Positions 46,757 to 55,738 of a stretch of DNA of 58,289 bases are shown here, in pieces. Origin of the DNA: Clostridiales bacterium (GTDB lineage: Bacteria > Bacillota > Clostridia > Ch29); the NCBI GenBank assembly GCA_012523075.1, contig JAAYJF010000076.1, positions 1 through 58,289 on the forward strand, written 5' to 3'. The notes under the pieces were generated by a model. The model was not told where the DNA came from. It did no database searches and was given only the letters and a program-made list of their open reading frames with translations. The translations under genes and the position numbers were made by a program. Numbering within the stretch: position 1 is the stretch's first letter; each line of letters begins with the position of its first letter.

Positions 46757-48019
46757 ATGAAATCTGAAATAATATCCGTTGGAACCGAACTGCTTTTAGG
46801 CAACATAGTAAACACAAACTGCGCATTTTTATCCGGCGAGCTGGCAAAACTAGGCATAGACGTGTATTTCCATGTAACAGTCGGGGACAACCGACGAAGA
46901 CTAATGGAAGCTGTAGGCGAGGCCATGGAACGCTCAGGCCTTATTATTACCACCGGTGGCCTTGGCCCTACCTCCGACGATATTACAAAGGAAACCATAG
47001 CCGAGGTAACAGGAAGAAAGCTTATACCCGACGAAGCGGAACTCGCCAAGCTTAAAGCTATTTTTGCAAGAACCAATAGGGAAATGACGCCCAACAACAT
47101 AAAACAGGCCTACGTGCCCGAGGGAAGCCTGGTTGTTGGCAACGATAACGGAACGGCTCCAGGGATTATACTGGAGCTTAACGATACAATCATAATAATG
47201 CTGCCCGGGCCTCCCATAGAGATGAAACCCATGTTTAATGAAAAGATTGTTCCGTACCTGAAGGAAAAATCAAGCACCTCACTGGTATCGGTTACCCTCA
47301 AGTTTTTCGGCATAGGAGAATCCGCCTTGGAGCACCAACTGTCTGATATGATAGAGAGCCAGTCCGACCCTACCATAGCGCCCTACGCCGGTGACGGCGA
47401 AGTTAGTGTGCGTATTACCTCCCGTGCCAAAAGTGGCGAAAAGGTCCCGGGGTCCATTGTAAGGGTTACTGATGAAATAGAAAAAAGGCTGGGAGAGTAC
47501 ATATATTCTTATCATAACCGGTCGCTGCAGCAGGTTACAGCGATGCTTCTTATGGAAACGGGCAAAACCCTTGCGGTGGCCGAATCCTGCACCGGCGGTA
47601 AACTGAGTGCCCTAATAACCTCGGTGCCCGGCGTTTCCAAGTCCTATATGGGGGGAATTGTAAGCTACAGCAACGAGGTTAAACAAAGCCTTTTGGGCGT
47701 TAGCCGGGAAACCCTTACCAAGACCGGGGCGGTGAGCAGTGAGACAGCTCTTCAAATGGCTGACGGGGTAAGGAGGGTGTGCGGCGCTGACATAGGGTTG
47801 TCGGTTACAGGAATAGCCGGCCCCGAGGGGGGCAGCGACCAAAAGCCGGTGGGCCTTGTGCATATGGCCCTGTCTGCCGAGGACGGCACATTGACCTGGG
47901 AACGCAAGTTTTCCGGAAACCGGGACAAGGTCCAAACCTTTGCCGCCAAGAACGCGCTAAACCATCTGCGGCTTTACCTTTTAAATACGGTAACAAGTAT
48001 TGACAAAAGCAGGTATTAA
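46757..48019 (+). CDS. cinA: CinA family protein (nucleotide pyrophosphatase-like / NMN deamidase)
   Basis: 420 residues: an N-terminal MoCF-like domain (SEIISVGTELLLGNIVNTN; TTGGLGPTSDD; MLPGPPIEMKPM) and a C-terminal CinA domain (VAESCTGGKLSALITSVPG; GGIVSYSNEVK), the part that deamidates NMN in characterised relatives. ATG 46757 is chosen because AGGAAGG is 7 nt upstream. It lies directly before recA; its 3' end carries part of the recA promoter. Confidence 0.94.
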   Translation: MKSEIISVGTELLLGNIVNTNCAFLSGELAKLGIDVYFHVTVGDNRRRLMEAVGEAMERSGLIITTGGLGPTSDDITKETIAEVTGRKLIPDEAELAKLKAIFARTNREMTPNNIKQAYVPEGSLVVGNDNGTAPGIILELNDTIIIMLPGPPIEMKPMFNEKIVPYLKEKSSTSLVSVTLKFFGIGESALEHQLSDMIESQSDPTIAPYAGDGEVSVRITSRAKSGEKVPGSIVRVTDEIEKRLGEYIYSYHNRSLQQVTAMLLMETGKTLAVAESCTGGKLSALITSVPGVSKSYMGGIVSYSNEVKQSLLGVSRETLTKTGAVSSETALQMADGVRRVCGADIGLSVTGIAGPEGGSDQKPVGLVHMALSAEDGTLTWERKFSGNRDKVQTFAAKNALNHLRLYLLNTVTSIDKSRY

Positions 48020-48027
48020 TATATAAT
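48000..48027 (+). promoter_or_regulatory. Consensus sigma-A promoter of recA
   Basis: TTGACA and TATAAT with a 16-bp spacer, both perfect matches. The -35 lies inside the last codons of cinA. Confidence 0.85.
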
Positions 48028-48034
48028 ACATATA

Positions 48035-48046
48035 GAACATTTGTTC
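48035..48046 (+). promoter_or_regulatory. LexA (SOS) operator at the recA start site
   Basis: GAACATTTGTTC is a 12-bp match to the Gram-positive LexA box core GAAC-N4-GTTC. It lies 7 bp after the -10 element, over the expected transcription start, so bound LexA would block initiation. Confidence 0.88.
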
Positions 48047-48071
48047 TTACTTTTGCAAAGGTGGTGTTTAT

Positions 48072-49106
48072 ATGACTAATGAGAAGGCAAAGGCCCTTGA
48101 ATTGACCATAAACCAAATAGAAAAACAGTTTGGAAAGGGTTCGATAATGAAATTGGGTGACCATAGGACAAGCTTAAACCTGTCCTGCATACCGACCGGC
48201 GCCCTAAACCTGGATATCGCCCTTGGAATAGGCGGAGTTCCCAGGGGAAGGGTAGTGGAGGTTTTTGGTCCCGAATCCTCCGGTAAAACAACGGTTGCGC
48301 TACACATAATAGCCGAAGCTCAAAAAACCGGCGGCAATGCGGCCTTTATAGACGCAGAGCACGCGCTGGACCCGGTATACGCCAGCAACCTGGGCGTCGA
48401 TATAGAAAACCTTATAGTATCGCAACCGGATACCGGTGAACAGGCCCTGGAGATAGCCGAAGCCCTTGTACGCTCGGGGGCCCTTGACGTAATAGTAATT
48501 GACTCCGTTGCGGCCCTGGTCCCGAAGGCTGAGATAGAGGGGGAGATGGGAGACGCCCATGTGGGGCTGCAGGCAAGACTTATGTCCCAGGCCCTACGTA
48601 AACTGGCCGGGGCAATAAACAAGTCCAAGACAACCGCTATATTTATCAACCAGCTTCGGGAGAAGGTGGGGGTTATGTTCGGAAACCCGGAAACCACCCC
48701 CGGCGGCAGGGCGCTGAAGTTTTACGCTTCGGTAAGGCTGGACGTGCGAAGGATTGAAACGCTCAAACAGGGTGACGAAAGCATAGGAAACCGCGTCAGG
48801 GTCAAGGTTGTTAAAAACAAGGTAGCGCCCCCCTTCAGACAGGCCGAGTTCGATATAATGTACGGTAAGGGAATCTCCAAGGAGGGAGCCCTGCTGGACG
48901 TGGCAATAAATGATGGTATAGCACAAAAGAGCGGTTCCTGGTATTCCTTTGGAGATACAAGGCTGGGACAGGGACGGGAGAATGCGAAACAGTACCTGCT
49001 GGAGAACCCTGAGGTTTGTATGCAGATTGAGGAAATGGTCAGGGAGAGACACGGTTTAAACGCCCGGCCGAAGGAAGCAGCGGGGGAGCTAAATACTGAC
49101 GATTAG
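48072..49106 (+). CDS. recA: Recombinase RecA
   Basis: Strand-exchange protein and co-protease for LexA. It has 344 residues: polymerisation helix, Walker [10 protein letters not shown], Walker B-type [14 protein letters not shown]-binding loops ([27 protein letters not shown]) and a short acidic tail. AAAGGTGGTG precedes the ATG. No inteins or introns interrupt it. Confidence 0.99.
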   Translation: MTNEKAKALELTINQIEKQFGKGSIMKLGDHRTSLNLSCIPTGALNLDIALGIGGVPRGRVVEVFGPESSGKTTVALHIIAEAQKTGGNAAFIDAEHALDPVYASNLGVDIENLIVSQPDTGEQALEIAEALVRSGALDVIVIDSVAALVPKAEIEGEMGDAHVGLQARLMSQALRKLAGAINKSKTTAIFINQLREKVGVMFGNPETTPGGRALKFYASVRLDVRRIETLKQGDESIGNRVRVKVVKNKVAPPFRQAEFDIMYGKGISKEGALLDVAINDGIAQKSGSWYSFGDTRLGQGRENAKQYLLENPEVCMQIEEMVRERHGLNARPKEAAGELNTDD

Positions 49107-49116
49107 GCATAGGTGG

Positions 49117-49156
49117 CGGACTGTCCGAAAACCCGGGACGGTCCGTAAATTTTTTT
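49117..49156 (+). terminator. Intrinsic terminator after recA
   Basis: CGGACTGTCC pairs with GGACGGTCCG (10 pairs with one T-G) around an A/C-rich loop, followed by TAAATTTTTTT. recX would need read-through or its own weak start. Confidence 0.85.
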
Positions 49157-49195
49157 GCCCTACAGCATAACCGGAAAAAATGAGGTGATACATAG

Positions 49196-49657
49196 ATGGA
49201 AGACTATAATAAGGGGTTTGCAGTGGCCTTAAGGTATATTGCAAACAGAATGAAGACCGAAGAGGAAGTTAGGCAAAAACTCAAAGCAGGCTTCTGTGAG
49301 CAACTGACAGAACAGATAATTGCAAGGCTTAAGGAAAACGGCTACATTGACGATTCCAACTATGTGACCTGTTATATAAGAGACAGAATCAGATTCAACC
49401 CCATGGGGCGATTAAGGATTAAAAAGGAGTTGCTAAGCAAGGGCATTGCAAAAAGCCTTATTGAGGAAAACCGCGAGTATAATGCCATAGACGAGAGCTC
49501 TCTTATAGAAAAAATGCTGGATACAAAATTGTCCCATTATGACTTGAAGGATGGCGCCCACTTGAGGAGGGTACTGGGGTACCTGTCCAGAAGAGGTTTT
49601 GGATACGGTAGCATAAATTCTGCCATTGCAAAGCGCAGGGGCGATTTTTCACCGTAA
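49196..49657 (+). CDS. recX: Regulatory protein RecX
   Basis: Binds RecA filaments and limits their activity. It has 153 residues built of three-helix repeats: ALRYIANRMKTEEEVRQKL, ARLKENGYIDDSNYVTCYI and GRLRIKKELLSKGI. It lies 89 bp after recA, beyond the recA terminator, so its level relative to RecA is probably low. Confidence 0.93.
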   Translation: MEDYNKGFAVALRYIANRMKTEEEVRQKLKAGFCEQLTEQIIARLKENGYIDDSNYVTCYIRDRIRFNPMGRLRIKKELLSKGIAKSLIEENREYNAIDESSLIEKMLDTKLSHYDLKDGAHLRRVLGYLSRRGFGYGSINSAIAKRRGDFSP

Positions 49658-49721
49658 ACCAAAACAGGACTGCCGCATTTTGCCACCGCAGTTAGCAGGT
49701 CTTAGGAGCGAGCCATTCAAC

Positions 49722-49750
49722 TTGACATAAATAACAAAAGAATATAAAAT
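49722..49750 (+). promoter_or_regulatory. Sigma-A-type promoter for rny
   Basis: TTGACA and TAAAAT with a 17-bp spacer in an AT-rich stretch, giving a leader of about 100 nt. Confidence 0.7.
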
Positions 49751-49855
49751 TATTACGATACGGTAGTATTGTGCCAGAATTGTTTTCTGTGATTAAGAAG
49801 TCTTTAAGAATGAATATACCTTGGTTAAAACTGAATTAGAGGGAGGTGTTGCAGT

Positions 49856-51388
49856 ATAGACAAGCTTATAATAGCATTAATAGCATCTCTGGTTGCTTTT
49901 TTTGCCGGATTCCTGGTGAGGAAGATAATAGCGGAAGCCAAAATTACCAACGCGGAGGAACTGGCAAAAAAACTGGTTTCAGATGCCGAGAAAGAAGCTG
50001 AGACGCTAAAGAAAGAGCAGCTGCTTGAGGCTAAAGAGGAAGTGCACCGGCTGAGAAACGAATTTGAAAAGGAAGCCAGAGAGAGAAGAAATGAACAGCA
50101 GAGGATTGAAAGAAGGCTTATTCAAAAAGAAGAATCCCTTGACAAAAAAATAGATGCGATTGAAAAGAAGGAAGAGACGCTAAACCGCAGGGACGAAGAC
50201 ACAAAACGACATCAGGAGTACATCCGGGACCTTTATGAGAAGCAAAAAAAAGAACTCGAAAGGATGTCGGGCCTTTCGTCGGAGGAAGCGAAGGAGATTC
50301 TTTTTAATGATATAAGAAAAGAAATTGAGAAAGATGCTGCCATAATGGTTAAGGAAATTGAAGCACGGGCCAAGGATGAAGCGGATAAAAAAGCCAGGGA
50401 AATAATAACCTGCGCTATCCAGAAATGTGCGGCAGACCATGTTGCAGATACTACCGTTTCTGTAGTACAGTTGCCGAATGACGAGATGAAGGGACGAATT
50501 ATAGGGCGAGAAGGAAGGAACATAAGGACCCTTGAAACCCTTACCGGAATAGACTTAATAATTGACGATACTCCCGAGGCGGTTATACTTTCCGGTTTTG
50601 ACCCGATAAGAAGAGAAATCGCAAGGATTACGCTGGAAAAACTCATTGCCGACGGGAGAATTCATCCTGCCAGGATAGAAGAGATGGTGGAGAAGGCAAA
50701 GAAAGAAGTTGAAGTGAAAATCCGGGAGCACGGCGAACAGGCAACCTTCGAAACCGGAGTACACGGAATACACCCCGAAGTGATAAAATATCTCGGCAGG
50801 CTGAATTACCGTACCAGTTACGGACAGAATGTACTTAAACATTCTATCGAAGTAGCACAGCTGGCAGCGTCCATGGCTGAAGAATTGGGCGGGGATGCCA
50901 AACTTGCCAGAAGGGCGGGCCTGCTTCATGACATCGGTAAGGCGGTAGACCATGAGATGGAGGGGAACCATGTACAGATAGGTGTAAGTATAGCCAAGAA
51001 GTACAGGGAATCCCACGAGGTGATACACGCGATAGGAGCCCATCACAACGATATAGAACCCACCACCATTGAAGCGGTGCTTGTCCAGGCAGCGGATGCC
51101 ATATCCGCCGCACGGCCGGGCGCAAGGCGGGAGACGCTGGAGGCCTATATCAAGAGGCTGGAGCAGCTTGAAGAGATAGCCGGTTCCTTTGAAGGCGTGG
51201 ATAAGTCCTACGCGATTCAGGCGGGCAGGGAGATACGGATTATGGTAAAACCTGAGGACGTCGGCGATTCCGATATAGTGTTCATAGCCAAGAATATCTC
51301 CAAAAGAATTGAGGAAGAACTGGATTATCCCGGTCAAATCAAGATAAACGTAATAAGGGAAACAAGGGCAATTGAATACGCAAAATGA
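49856..51388 (+). CDS. rny: Ribonuclease Y, probably starting at an ATA codon
   Basis: A membrane-anchored endoribonuclease that starts mRNA decay. It has 510 residues from ATA 49856: an N-terminal membrane helix ([18 protein letters not shown]), a long coiled coil (about 25-200), KH ([18 protein letters not shown]) and an HD domain with [15 protein letters not shown] 49916 would remove the membrane helix. No ATG, GTG or TTG lies in frame between the upstream stop (49832-49834) and the helix. GGAGGTG is 7 nt before the ATA, which occupies the usual ATG place of family N-termini. The length from here fits the family. Confidence 0.9.
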   Translation: MDKLIIALIASLVAFFAGFLVRKIIAEAKITNAEELAKKLVSDAEKEAETLKKEQLLEAKEEVHRLRNEFEKEARERRNEQQRIERRLIQKEESLDKKIDAIEKKEETLNRRDEDTKRHQEYIRDLYEKQKKELERMSGLSSEEAKEILFNDIRKEIEKDAAIMVKEIEARAKDEADKKAREIITCAIQKCAADHVADTTVSVVQLPNDEMKGRIIGREGRNIRTLETLTGIDLIIDDTPEAVILSGFDPIRREIARITLEKLIADGRIHPARIEEMVEKAKKEVEVKIREHGEQATFETGVHGIHPEVIKYLGRLNYRTSYGQNVLKHSIEVAQLAASMAEELGGDAKLARRAGLLHDIGKAVDHEMEGNHVQIGVSIAKKYRESHEVIHAIGAHHNDIEPTTIEAVLVQAADAISAARPGARRETLEAYIKRLEQLEEIAGSFEGVDKSYAIQAGREIRIMVKPEDVGDSDIVFIAKNISKRIEEELDYPGQIKINVIRETRAIEYAK

Positions 51389-51402
51389 GCAACAGAAAAC
51401 GC

Positions 51403-51437
51403 CAACCCACCCGTGAGGGTGGGTTGTTTATCGTTTT
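51403..51437 (+). terminator. Intrinsic terminator after rny
   Basis: CAACCCACCC, loop GTGA, GGGTGGGTTG: a perfect 10-bp stem, then TTTATCGTTTT. Confidence 0.85.
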
Positions 51438-51470
51438 AAACAGGCCTTTGGCTAAAATATTCTATATTTT

Positions 51471-51499
51471 AAAGGGTTTTTTTACTATATGTAGAACAA
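51471..51499 (+). promoter_or_regulatory. Candidate sigma-H promoter for spoVS
   Basis: AAAGGGTTT, 11 bp, then GTAGAACAA, compared with the sigma-H consensus RNAGGAWWW-N11-12-RNNGAAT. One mismatch falls in each box. spoVS of B. subtilis is a sigma-H gene. Confidence 0.5.
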
Positions 51500-51541
51500 T
51501 AAACAAAGGTGCATTAATTTATTAAAAGGGGGCTTTTATTG

Positions 51542-51802
51542 ATGGATGTATTAAAGGTGTCAGCCAAATCAAATCCGAACTCGGTTGCCGGGGCTTTAGC
51601 AGGTGTTCTCAGAGAAAAGGGGAACGCCGAGATGCAAGCCATTGGCGCCGGGGCTCTCAATCAGGCAGTAAAAGCAGTGGCAATAGCCAGGGGATTTGTT
51701 GCTCCCAGTGGAATGGACCTTATTTGTATACCGGCGTTTACCGATATTTTGATCGATGGGGAAGAAAGAACGGCTATTAAGCTCATTATAGAGCCGAGAT
51801 AG
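51542..51802 (+). CDS. spoVS: Stage V sporulation protein S
   Basis: An Alba-superfamily-like small protein needed for spore development. It has 86 residues, the same length as in B. subtilis, and an almost invariant sequence (VLKVSAKSNPNSVAGALAGV; GAGALNQAVKAVAIARG). ATG 51542 follows AAAAGGGGG by 9 nt; a TTG at 51539 is less likely. Confidence 0.97.
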   Translation: MDVLKVSAKSNPNSVAGALAGVLREKGNAEMQAIGAGALNQAVKAVAIARGFVAPSGMDLICIPAFTDILIDGEERTAIKLIIEPR

Positions 51803-51820
51803 ACCGGAAAAGTGTCTTTC

Positions 51821-51850
51821 AAAAACCTGCTCTTAACCAGGCAGGTTTTT
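51821..51850 (+). terminator. Intrinsic terminator after spoVS
   Basis: AAAAACCTGC, a 10-base loop, GCAGGTTTTT: a perfect 10-bp stem ending in a T run. Confidence 0.8.
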
Positions 51851-51962
51851 ATTATATGATATCTACCGGCAAAAATTATTCCAATTCCTTATCTGGAACA
51901 CCGGCAATAGGTGTGTGGGAGGAAGGATAACAATCGCTTATATCACAAAGGGGTTTTTGGGA

Positions 51963-51968
51963 TATAAT
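51963..51968 (+). promoter_or_regulatory. Candidate -10 box upstream of the PHP gene
   Basis: A perfect TATAAT, but no convincing -35 element lies 16-18 bp upstream. It sits 61 bp before the ATG and 18 bp before the palindrome at 51987. Confidence 0.4.
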
Positions 51969-51986
51969 AGAACGGATGAGAAGTTA

Positions 51987-52004
51987 GATGTGACATTTCA
52001 CATC
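51987..52004 (+). promoter_or_regulatory. 18-bp palindrome, operator-like, in the PHP gene leader
   Basis: GATGTGA, CATT, TCACATC is a perfect 7-bp inverted repeat about 19 bp after the TATAAT. Its TGTGA/TCACA arms recall Crp/Fnr or Rex sites, but the 4-bp spacer differs from the usual 6 for those arms. Confidence 0.45.
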
Positions 52005-52023
52005 ACAATTAAGGAGGTTACAA

Positions 52024-52884
52024 ATGTCAAAGGCGGATTTGCATTTGCACACCAGCAGGTCGGATGGAGTACTCTCTCCCTACCAAGTGGTGAACCTGGC
52101 ATCTAAACGCAAACTGGCCGCTATAGCCCTGACCGACCATGATACAGTCGAGGGTATCCCGGAAGCCCTAAGGGCGGGAGAAGAGTTTGGCATAAGGGTG
52201 GTTCCGGGTATTGAAATAAACACCAGCGCCGACAACGGAGAACTGCATATACTGGGCTATTACATAGACCATACCAACGCAGTCTTCACTAGCTCATTAA
52301 AGGAACTTAAAAGAGCCAGGATGCGCAGAATCCTAAACATTATAGAAAAGCTCAACCGACTGGGTTTGGATATAACAAGGGAGCAGGTACTATCAAGGGC
52401 CGGCAAAGCCGATACCATAGGAAGGCCCCATATAGCCAGGGTACTGCTTGACAGGGGCTTTGTTTCAAGCGTTAAAGAGGCCTTCGAAAGGTATATAGGC
52501 CACGGACGACCCGCCTACGTCGAAAGGTACAAGCTGATGCCCCGGGAAGCCATTGCGCTTATTGAAAGCAGTGGCGGTGTACCTGTTCTTGCCCACCCCG
52601 GAGTACTAAGCAGCGTTTCTTATATAGACCTATGCATCGAGGAAGGGATACAGGGTATAGAAGCTTTCCATTCCAAGCATGACCCGGGCCAGGCCGATGC
52701 CTTCGTGGAAATAGCCCGCCGTAATAACCTTATAGTCACCGGGGGTTCCGACTGCCACGGGGAATTAAAATTCGACGGAGACTTGCTCATGGGCAGGTTT
52801 ACGGTGGATATTAAGGCGGTGGACAGCCTGAAAGAAATTGCGGATAATAACAAAGAGGCTTTAAAACCGGTGAAAGTAAGATAA
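52024..52884 (+). CDS. PHP-domain phosphoesterase, YciV/TrpH family
   Basis: 286 residues: a PHP metal centre with ADLHLHTSRSDG, LTDHDTVEG, VPGIEINT, GRPHIARVL, VLAHPGV and GSDCHGELK. Characterised relatives hydrolyse 3',5'-nucleotide bisphosphates and act as 5'-3' exonucleases on short RNA (RNase AM); that activity here is inferred. A good AAGGAGG precedes the ATG. It is probably transcribed alone or with asnS. Confidence 0.88.
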   Translation: MSKADLHLHTSRSDGVLSPYQVVNLASKRKLAAIALTDHDTVEGIPEALRAGEEFGIRVVPGIEINTSADNGELHILGYYIDHTNAVFTSSLKELKRARMRRILNIIEKLNRLGLDITREQVLSRAGKADTIGRPHIARVLLDRGFVSSVKEAFERYIGHGRPAYVERYKLMPREAIALIESSGGVPVLAHPGVLSSVSYIDLCIEEGIQGIEAFHSKHDPGQADAFVEIARRNNLIVTGGSDCHGELKFDGDLLMGRFTVDIKAVDSLKEIADNNKEALKPVKVR

Positions 52885-52951
52885 AAGACCAATGAAAAAA
52901 TTAAAGGTGTGATGCAGGAAATGCTGGAAAAACATATTGGGAGGGAACGAA

Positions 52952-54244
52952 ATGACGGATACCACCATTAGAAATCTTAAATACCACCAAGACAGCGAAG
53001 TAACATTAAAGGGCTGGCTGCACAACAAGAGGTCCAGCGGAAAGATCGCGTTTTTGCAATTAAGGGACGGTACGGGTTTTGTTCAGGGGGTTGCGGTAAA
53101 AAACGAGCTGCCGGAGGAGGTGTTCAGGCTGTGCAAGGATATCACCCAGGAAACCTCTGTCATTGTAAAGGGTATTGTCCGGAGGGACGAAAGGGCACCC
53201 AGCGGCTTCGAGATCTCTGTTACCGACCTTAAGGCCGTTTCCCCGTCGGAGGAATACCCTATCACAAAGAAAGAACACGGAATAGAGTTTCTGATGGACC
53301 ATCGCCACCTGTGGATGAGACATAAAAGGCAGCACGCCATTCTTACAATAAGGGCCAGAATAAACAGAGCAATAAGGGAATTCCTTGACGGAGAGGGCTT
53401 TATTCTTATAGAGACGCCAATTATCACCGCAAACAGTTGCGAAGGTACCACAAACCTCTTTGAACTGGATTATTTCGAGCAGAAAGCCTATTTGTCCCAG
53501 ACGGGACAGCTGTACAATGAGGCGGCGGCCCTGGCCTTTGGAAAGGTTTACAGCTTCGGCCCGACCTTCCGGGCGGAAAAATCCAAAACTCGTAGACACC
53601 TCAACGAATTCTGGATGATTGAACCTGAGATGGCCTATTTTGATCATCAGGCAAATATGGAATTGCAGGAACGGCTTATTGAATATATAGTAGGTTCGGT
53701 GTTGGAAAACTGCGCCATGGAGCTTAAAACCCTAAATAGGGATACTGGCCGCCTCGAGATGGTAAAGGCACCCTTCCCAAGGATTACATACCACCAGGCT
53801 GTGGAAATGCTAAAGGAAGGCGGTTTCGATTTTGAATGGGGCGGAGATTTTGGTGCCCCCGATGAAACCTTTATAGCCGAGCAGTTTGATAGGCCGGTAT
53901 TTGTGGAAAAATTCCCGGCAAAGATAAAGGCCTTTTATATGGAACCTGACCCGGAAAACCCGGAGGTGGTACTGGGCGCCGACCTGCTCGCACCGGAGGG
54001 ATACGGGGAGATTATAGGGGGCAGCCAGAGGATACACGACTATGACCTGCTGCTAAAAAAGATTGAGGAAGAGGGCCTGCCGGTCGAGGACTACATGTGG
54101 TACCTGGATTTAAGGAAATACGGCTCTGTTCCGCATTCAGGCTTTGGACTGGGACTTGAAAGGACAGTGGCCTGGCTGTGCGGCATAGACCACATTAGGG
54201 AAACAATACCTTTCGCAAGGATGTTAAACAGGATAACACCATAG
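52952..54244 (+). CDS. asnS: Asparaginyl-tRNA synthetase
   Basis: Charges tRNA-Asn. It has 430 residues: an N-terminal OB anticodon-binding domain (about 1-100), then a class IIb core with motif 2 ([20 protein letters not shown]) and motif 3 ([15 protein letters not shown]). FRAE and the lack of aspartate-specific features point to AsnRS rather than AspRS. ATG 52952 is 7 nt from GGAGG. No T-box is seen in front of it. Confidence 0.95.
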   Translation: MTDTTIRNLKYHQDSEVTLKGWLHNKRSSGKIAFLQLRDGTGFVQGVAVKNELPEEVFRLCKDITQETSVIVKGIVRRDERAPSGFEISVTDLKAVSPSEEYPITKKEHGIEFLMDHRHLWMRHKRQHAILTIRARINRAIREFLDGEGFILIETPIITANSCEGTTNLFELDYFEQKAYLSQTGQLYNEAAALAFGKVYSFGPTFRAEKSKTRRHLNEFWMIEPEMAYFDHQANMELQERLIEYIVGSVLENCAMELKTLNRDTGRLEMVKAPFPRITYHQAVEMLKEGGFDFEWGGDFGAPDETFIAEQFDRPVFVEKFPAKIKAFYMEPDPENPEVVLGADLLAPEGYGEIIGGSQRIHDYDLLLKKIEEEGLPVEDYMWYLDLRKYGSVPHSGFGLGLERTVAWLCGIDHIRETIPFARMLNRITP

Positions 54245-54264
54245 TATTACCCGGTGCTGCGTTT

Positions 54265-54303
54265 GCCAATATACGGTATAATATGCCGTATATTGGCTTT
54301 TTT
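54265..54303 (+). terminator. Strong intrinsic terminator after asnS
   Basis: GCCAATATACGG, loop TATAATATG, CCGTATATTGGC: a perfect 12-bp stem, then TTTTTT. Confidence 0.93.
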
Positions 54304-54608
54304 ATGACTTATAGCAATATATTTAATAAAAATTTTAGTATTATAGAAATATTAGAAGGATTTTTGATTTTTAATTAGAATATATATCTAGTATCAAGAT
54401 TTTGCATCTTACATGAAAAATAATAGCGGCTAAATTTGTAGTACATATACGGAAAAAGCATCATAAAGAAAAAAGTAGAAAGTTGGTGATAAAAATGTTA
54501 CCTAGCAGGAGACATTTTTCGGATTCCTCATGAAATTTAAGTCGAATTTGAGCAAAATCATTTTATGTGGAATCTAGCATTAGAAATTGTTTGAATGGGA
54601 GTGATAAC
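54304..54608 (+). other. AT-rich intergenic stretch before proC, no gene found
   Basis: About 300 bp clearly richer in A/T than the rest of the window. It holds only tiny open frames, such as 12 codons at 54495-54533 overlapping 15 codons at 54530-54577, neither recognisable. TTGATT at 54364 has loosely placed -10-like TATATC boxes after it. The last bases carry the GGGAGTG SD of proC. Confidence 0.5.
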
Positions 54609-55418
54609 ATGTCAATCAAATTAGGGTTTATTGGTACGGGAAATATGGGTTCAGCATTGATAAAAGGAATATCGGCGTCTGGACTTCTAAAGGCTAGCGA
54701 CATATATATCACCGACATTGACACTAAAAGAGCAATAGAACTCTGCGAGGAAACAGGCGTCAATCGATTAGACAGCAATGCAGAAATAGTAGAAAAAACA
54801 GACGTTATAATGCTTGCAGTAAAACCGAATATAGTCGAAATCGCATTATCCGATTGCAAGGATAAATTCGATACCCAAAAAATTCTAGTTTCGGTAGCTG
54901 CCGGAGTTCCAATAAAAAAATATAAAGGTATTATCGGTGAAGATAAAAAAGTTATAAGGGTAATGCCGAACACGCCTGCACTTGTGGGAGAGGGAATGAC
55001 GCTACTTTCGAAGTGCAGCAAGGTTACCGAAGATGAACTGAAGACTGTGCAAGGCCTATTCGACTGTGTTGGAAAAACAGAAATATTAGACGAAAACCTT
55101 ATGAGCGAAGTAATTGCCCTTACCTCAAGCAGCCCTGCGTATATATTCATCCTTATTGAGGCTATGGCTGACGGAGCGGTGCTGTCGGGGATACCACGTC
55201 CACTTGCATACAAATTGGCTGCCCAAGCTGTTCTAGGCTCTGCCAAGATGGTTCTTGAAACAGGAAAGCATCCAGGAGAATTAAAGGACCAGGTATGTTC
55301 CCCTGCAGGTACCACAATAGCAGCAGTAGCCAGTCTTGAGGAGGATGCTTTCAGGTCCACTATAATTAAGGCCATGGAAGCCTGTACCAAAAGGGCACTA
55401 GAATTGGCGAAACTATAA
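54609..55418 (+). CDS. proC: Pyrroline-5-carboxylate reductase
   Basis: The last step of proline synthesis, reducing P5C with NAD(P)H. It has 269 residues: a Rossmann fold with GFIGTGNMGSALIKG, VRVMPNTPALVGEGMT, and the C-terminal dimer domain with HPGELKDQVCSPAGTTI. ATG 54609 follows GGGAGTG. Its codons are more A/T-rich than those of neighbours, fitting recent acquisition or relocation. The product feeds the same amino acid that the T-box before proS senses. Confidence 0.95.
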   Translation: MSIKLGFIGTGNMGSALIKGISASGLLKASDIYITDIDTKRAIELCEETGVNRLDSNAEIVEKTDVIMLAVKPNIVEIALSDCKDKFDTQKILVSVAAGVPIKKYKGIIGEDKKVIRVMPNTPALVGEGMTLLSKCSKVTEDELKTVQGLFDCVGKTEILDENLMSEVIALTSSSPAYIFILIEAMADGAVLSGIPRPLAYKLAAQAVLGSAKMVLETGKHPGELKDQVCSPAGTTIAAVASLEEDAFRSTIIKAMEACTKRALELAKL

Positions 55419-55516
55419 AAACGCAACACTTTTGATACAATAGGCTCACGTATTTCTTAATTGCCTGGGGAGGTAAATACAATTTTTATATAACAATGAA
55501 AGGGGGCAAATAAGCT

Positions 55517-55726
55517 TTGAAAATTGTAGCCACAAAACCGGAACTATGTATTGGTTGTAAGGCGTGTGAGGAAGCTTGTTCAAAGGTGCTGTTTAAAGAA
55601 AACGACCCTGAAAAATCTGCAATAAGGATTACCGAAAACGAAGATGGCGGGTATGATATCAATGTCTGCAATCAATGCGGCGAATGCATCAACATCTGTC
55701 AAGTCCAAGCAATAACAAGGAACTAG
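55517..55726 (+). CDS. 2[4Fe-4S] ferredoxin-type protein
   Basis: 69 residues with two C-x2-C-x2-C-x3-C sets: CIGCKACEEAC and CNQCGECINIC. The last Cys of each set is not followed by Pro, unlike classical clostridial ferredoxin. The start is TTG 55517, about 9 nt after AAGGGGG. It is an electron carrier or subunit for the oxidoreductase encoded 200 bp downstream; this is inferred from position. Confidence 0.88.
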   Translation: MKIVATKPELCIGCKACEEACSKVLFKENDPEKSAIRITENEDGGYDINVCNQCGECINICQVQAITRN

Positions 55727-55738
55727 AACGGAATAGTT

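Noticed and set aside
46590-46847. 85-codon minus-strand frame before cinA
   Set aside because: Much of its translation (HPERNEGP, VILSETKDL) is the typical artefact of reading TCATTCTGA-type repeats; not a protein.
49849-50022. TTG-started frame (49849) beside the rny SD
   Set aside because: It is out of frame with RNase Y, and its product lacks the hydrophobic helix and soon stops; the ATA-started frame encodes the anchor.
54495-54577. Two overlapping micro-ORFs (12 and 15 codons) before proC
   Set aside because: Too short and without recognisable sequence; the ATGA overlap may be chance in AT-rich DNA.
54563-55429. 288-codon open frame on the minus strand over proC
   Set aside because: It mirrors almost the whole proC gene; the plus-strand product has all P5C reductase motifs and a proper SD, the minus-strand one has none.
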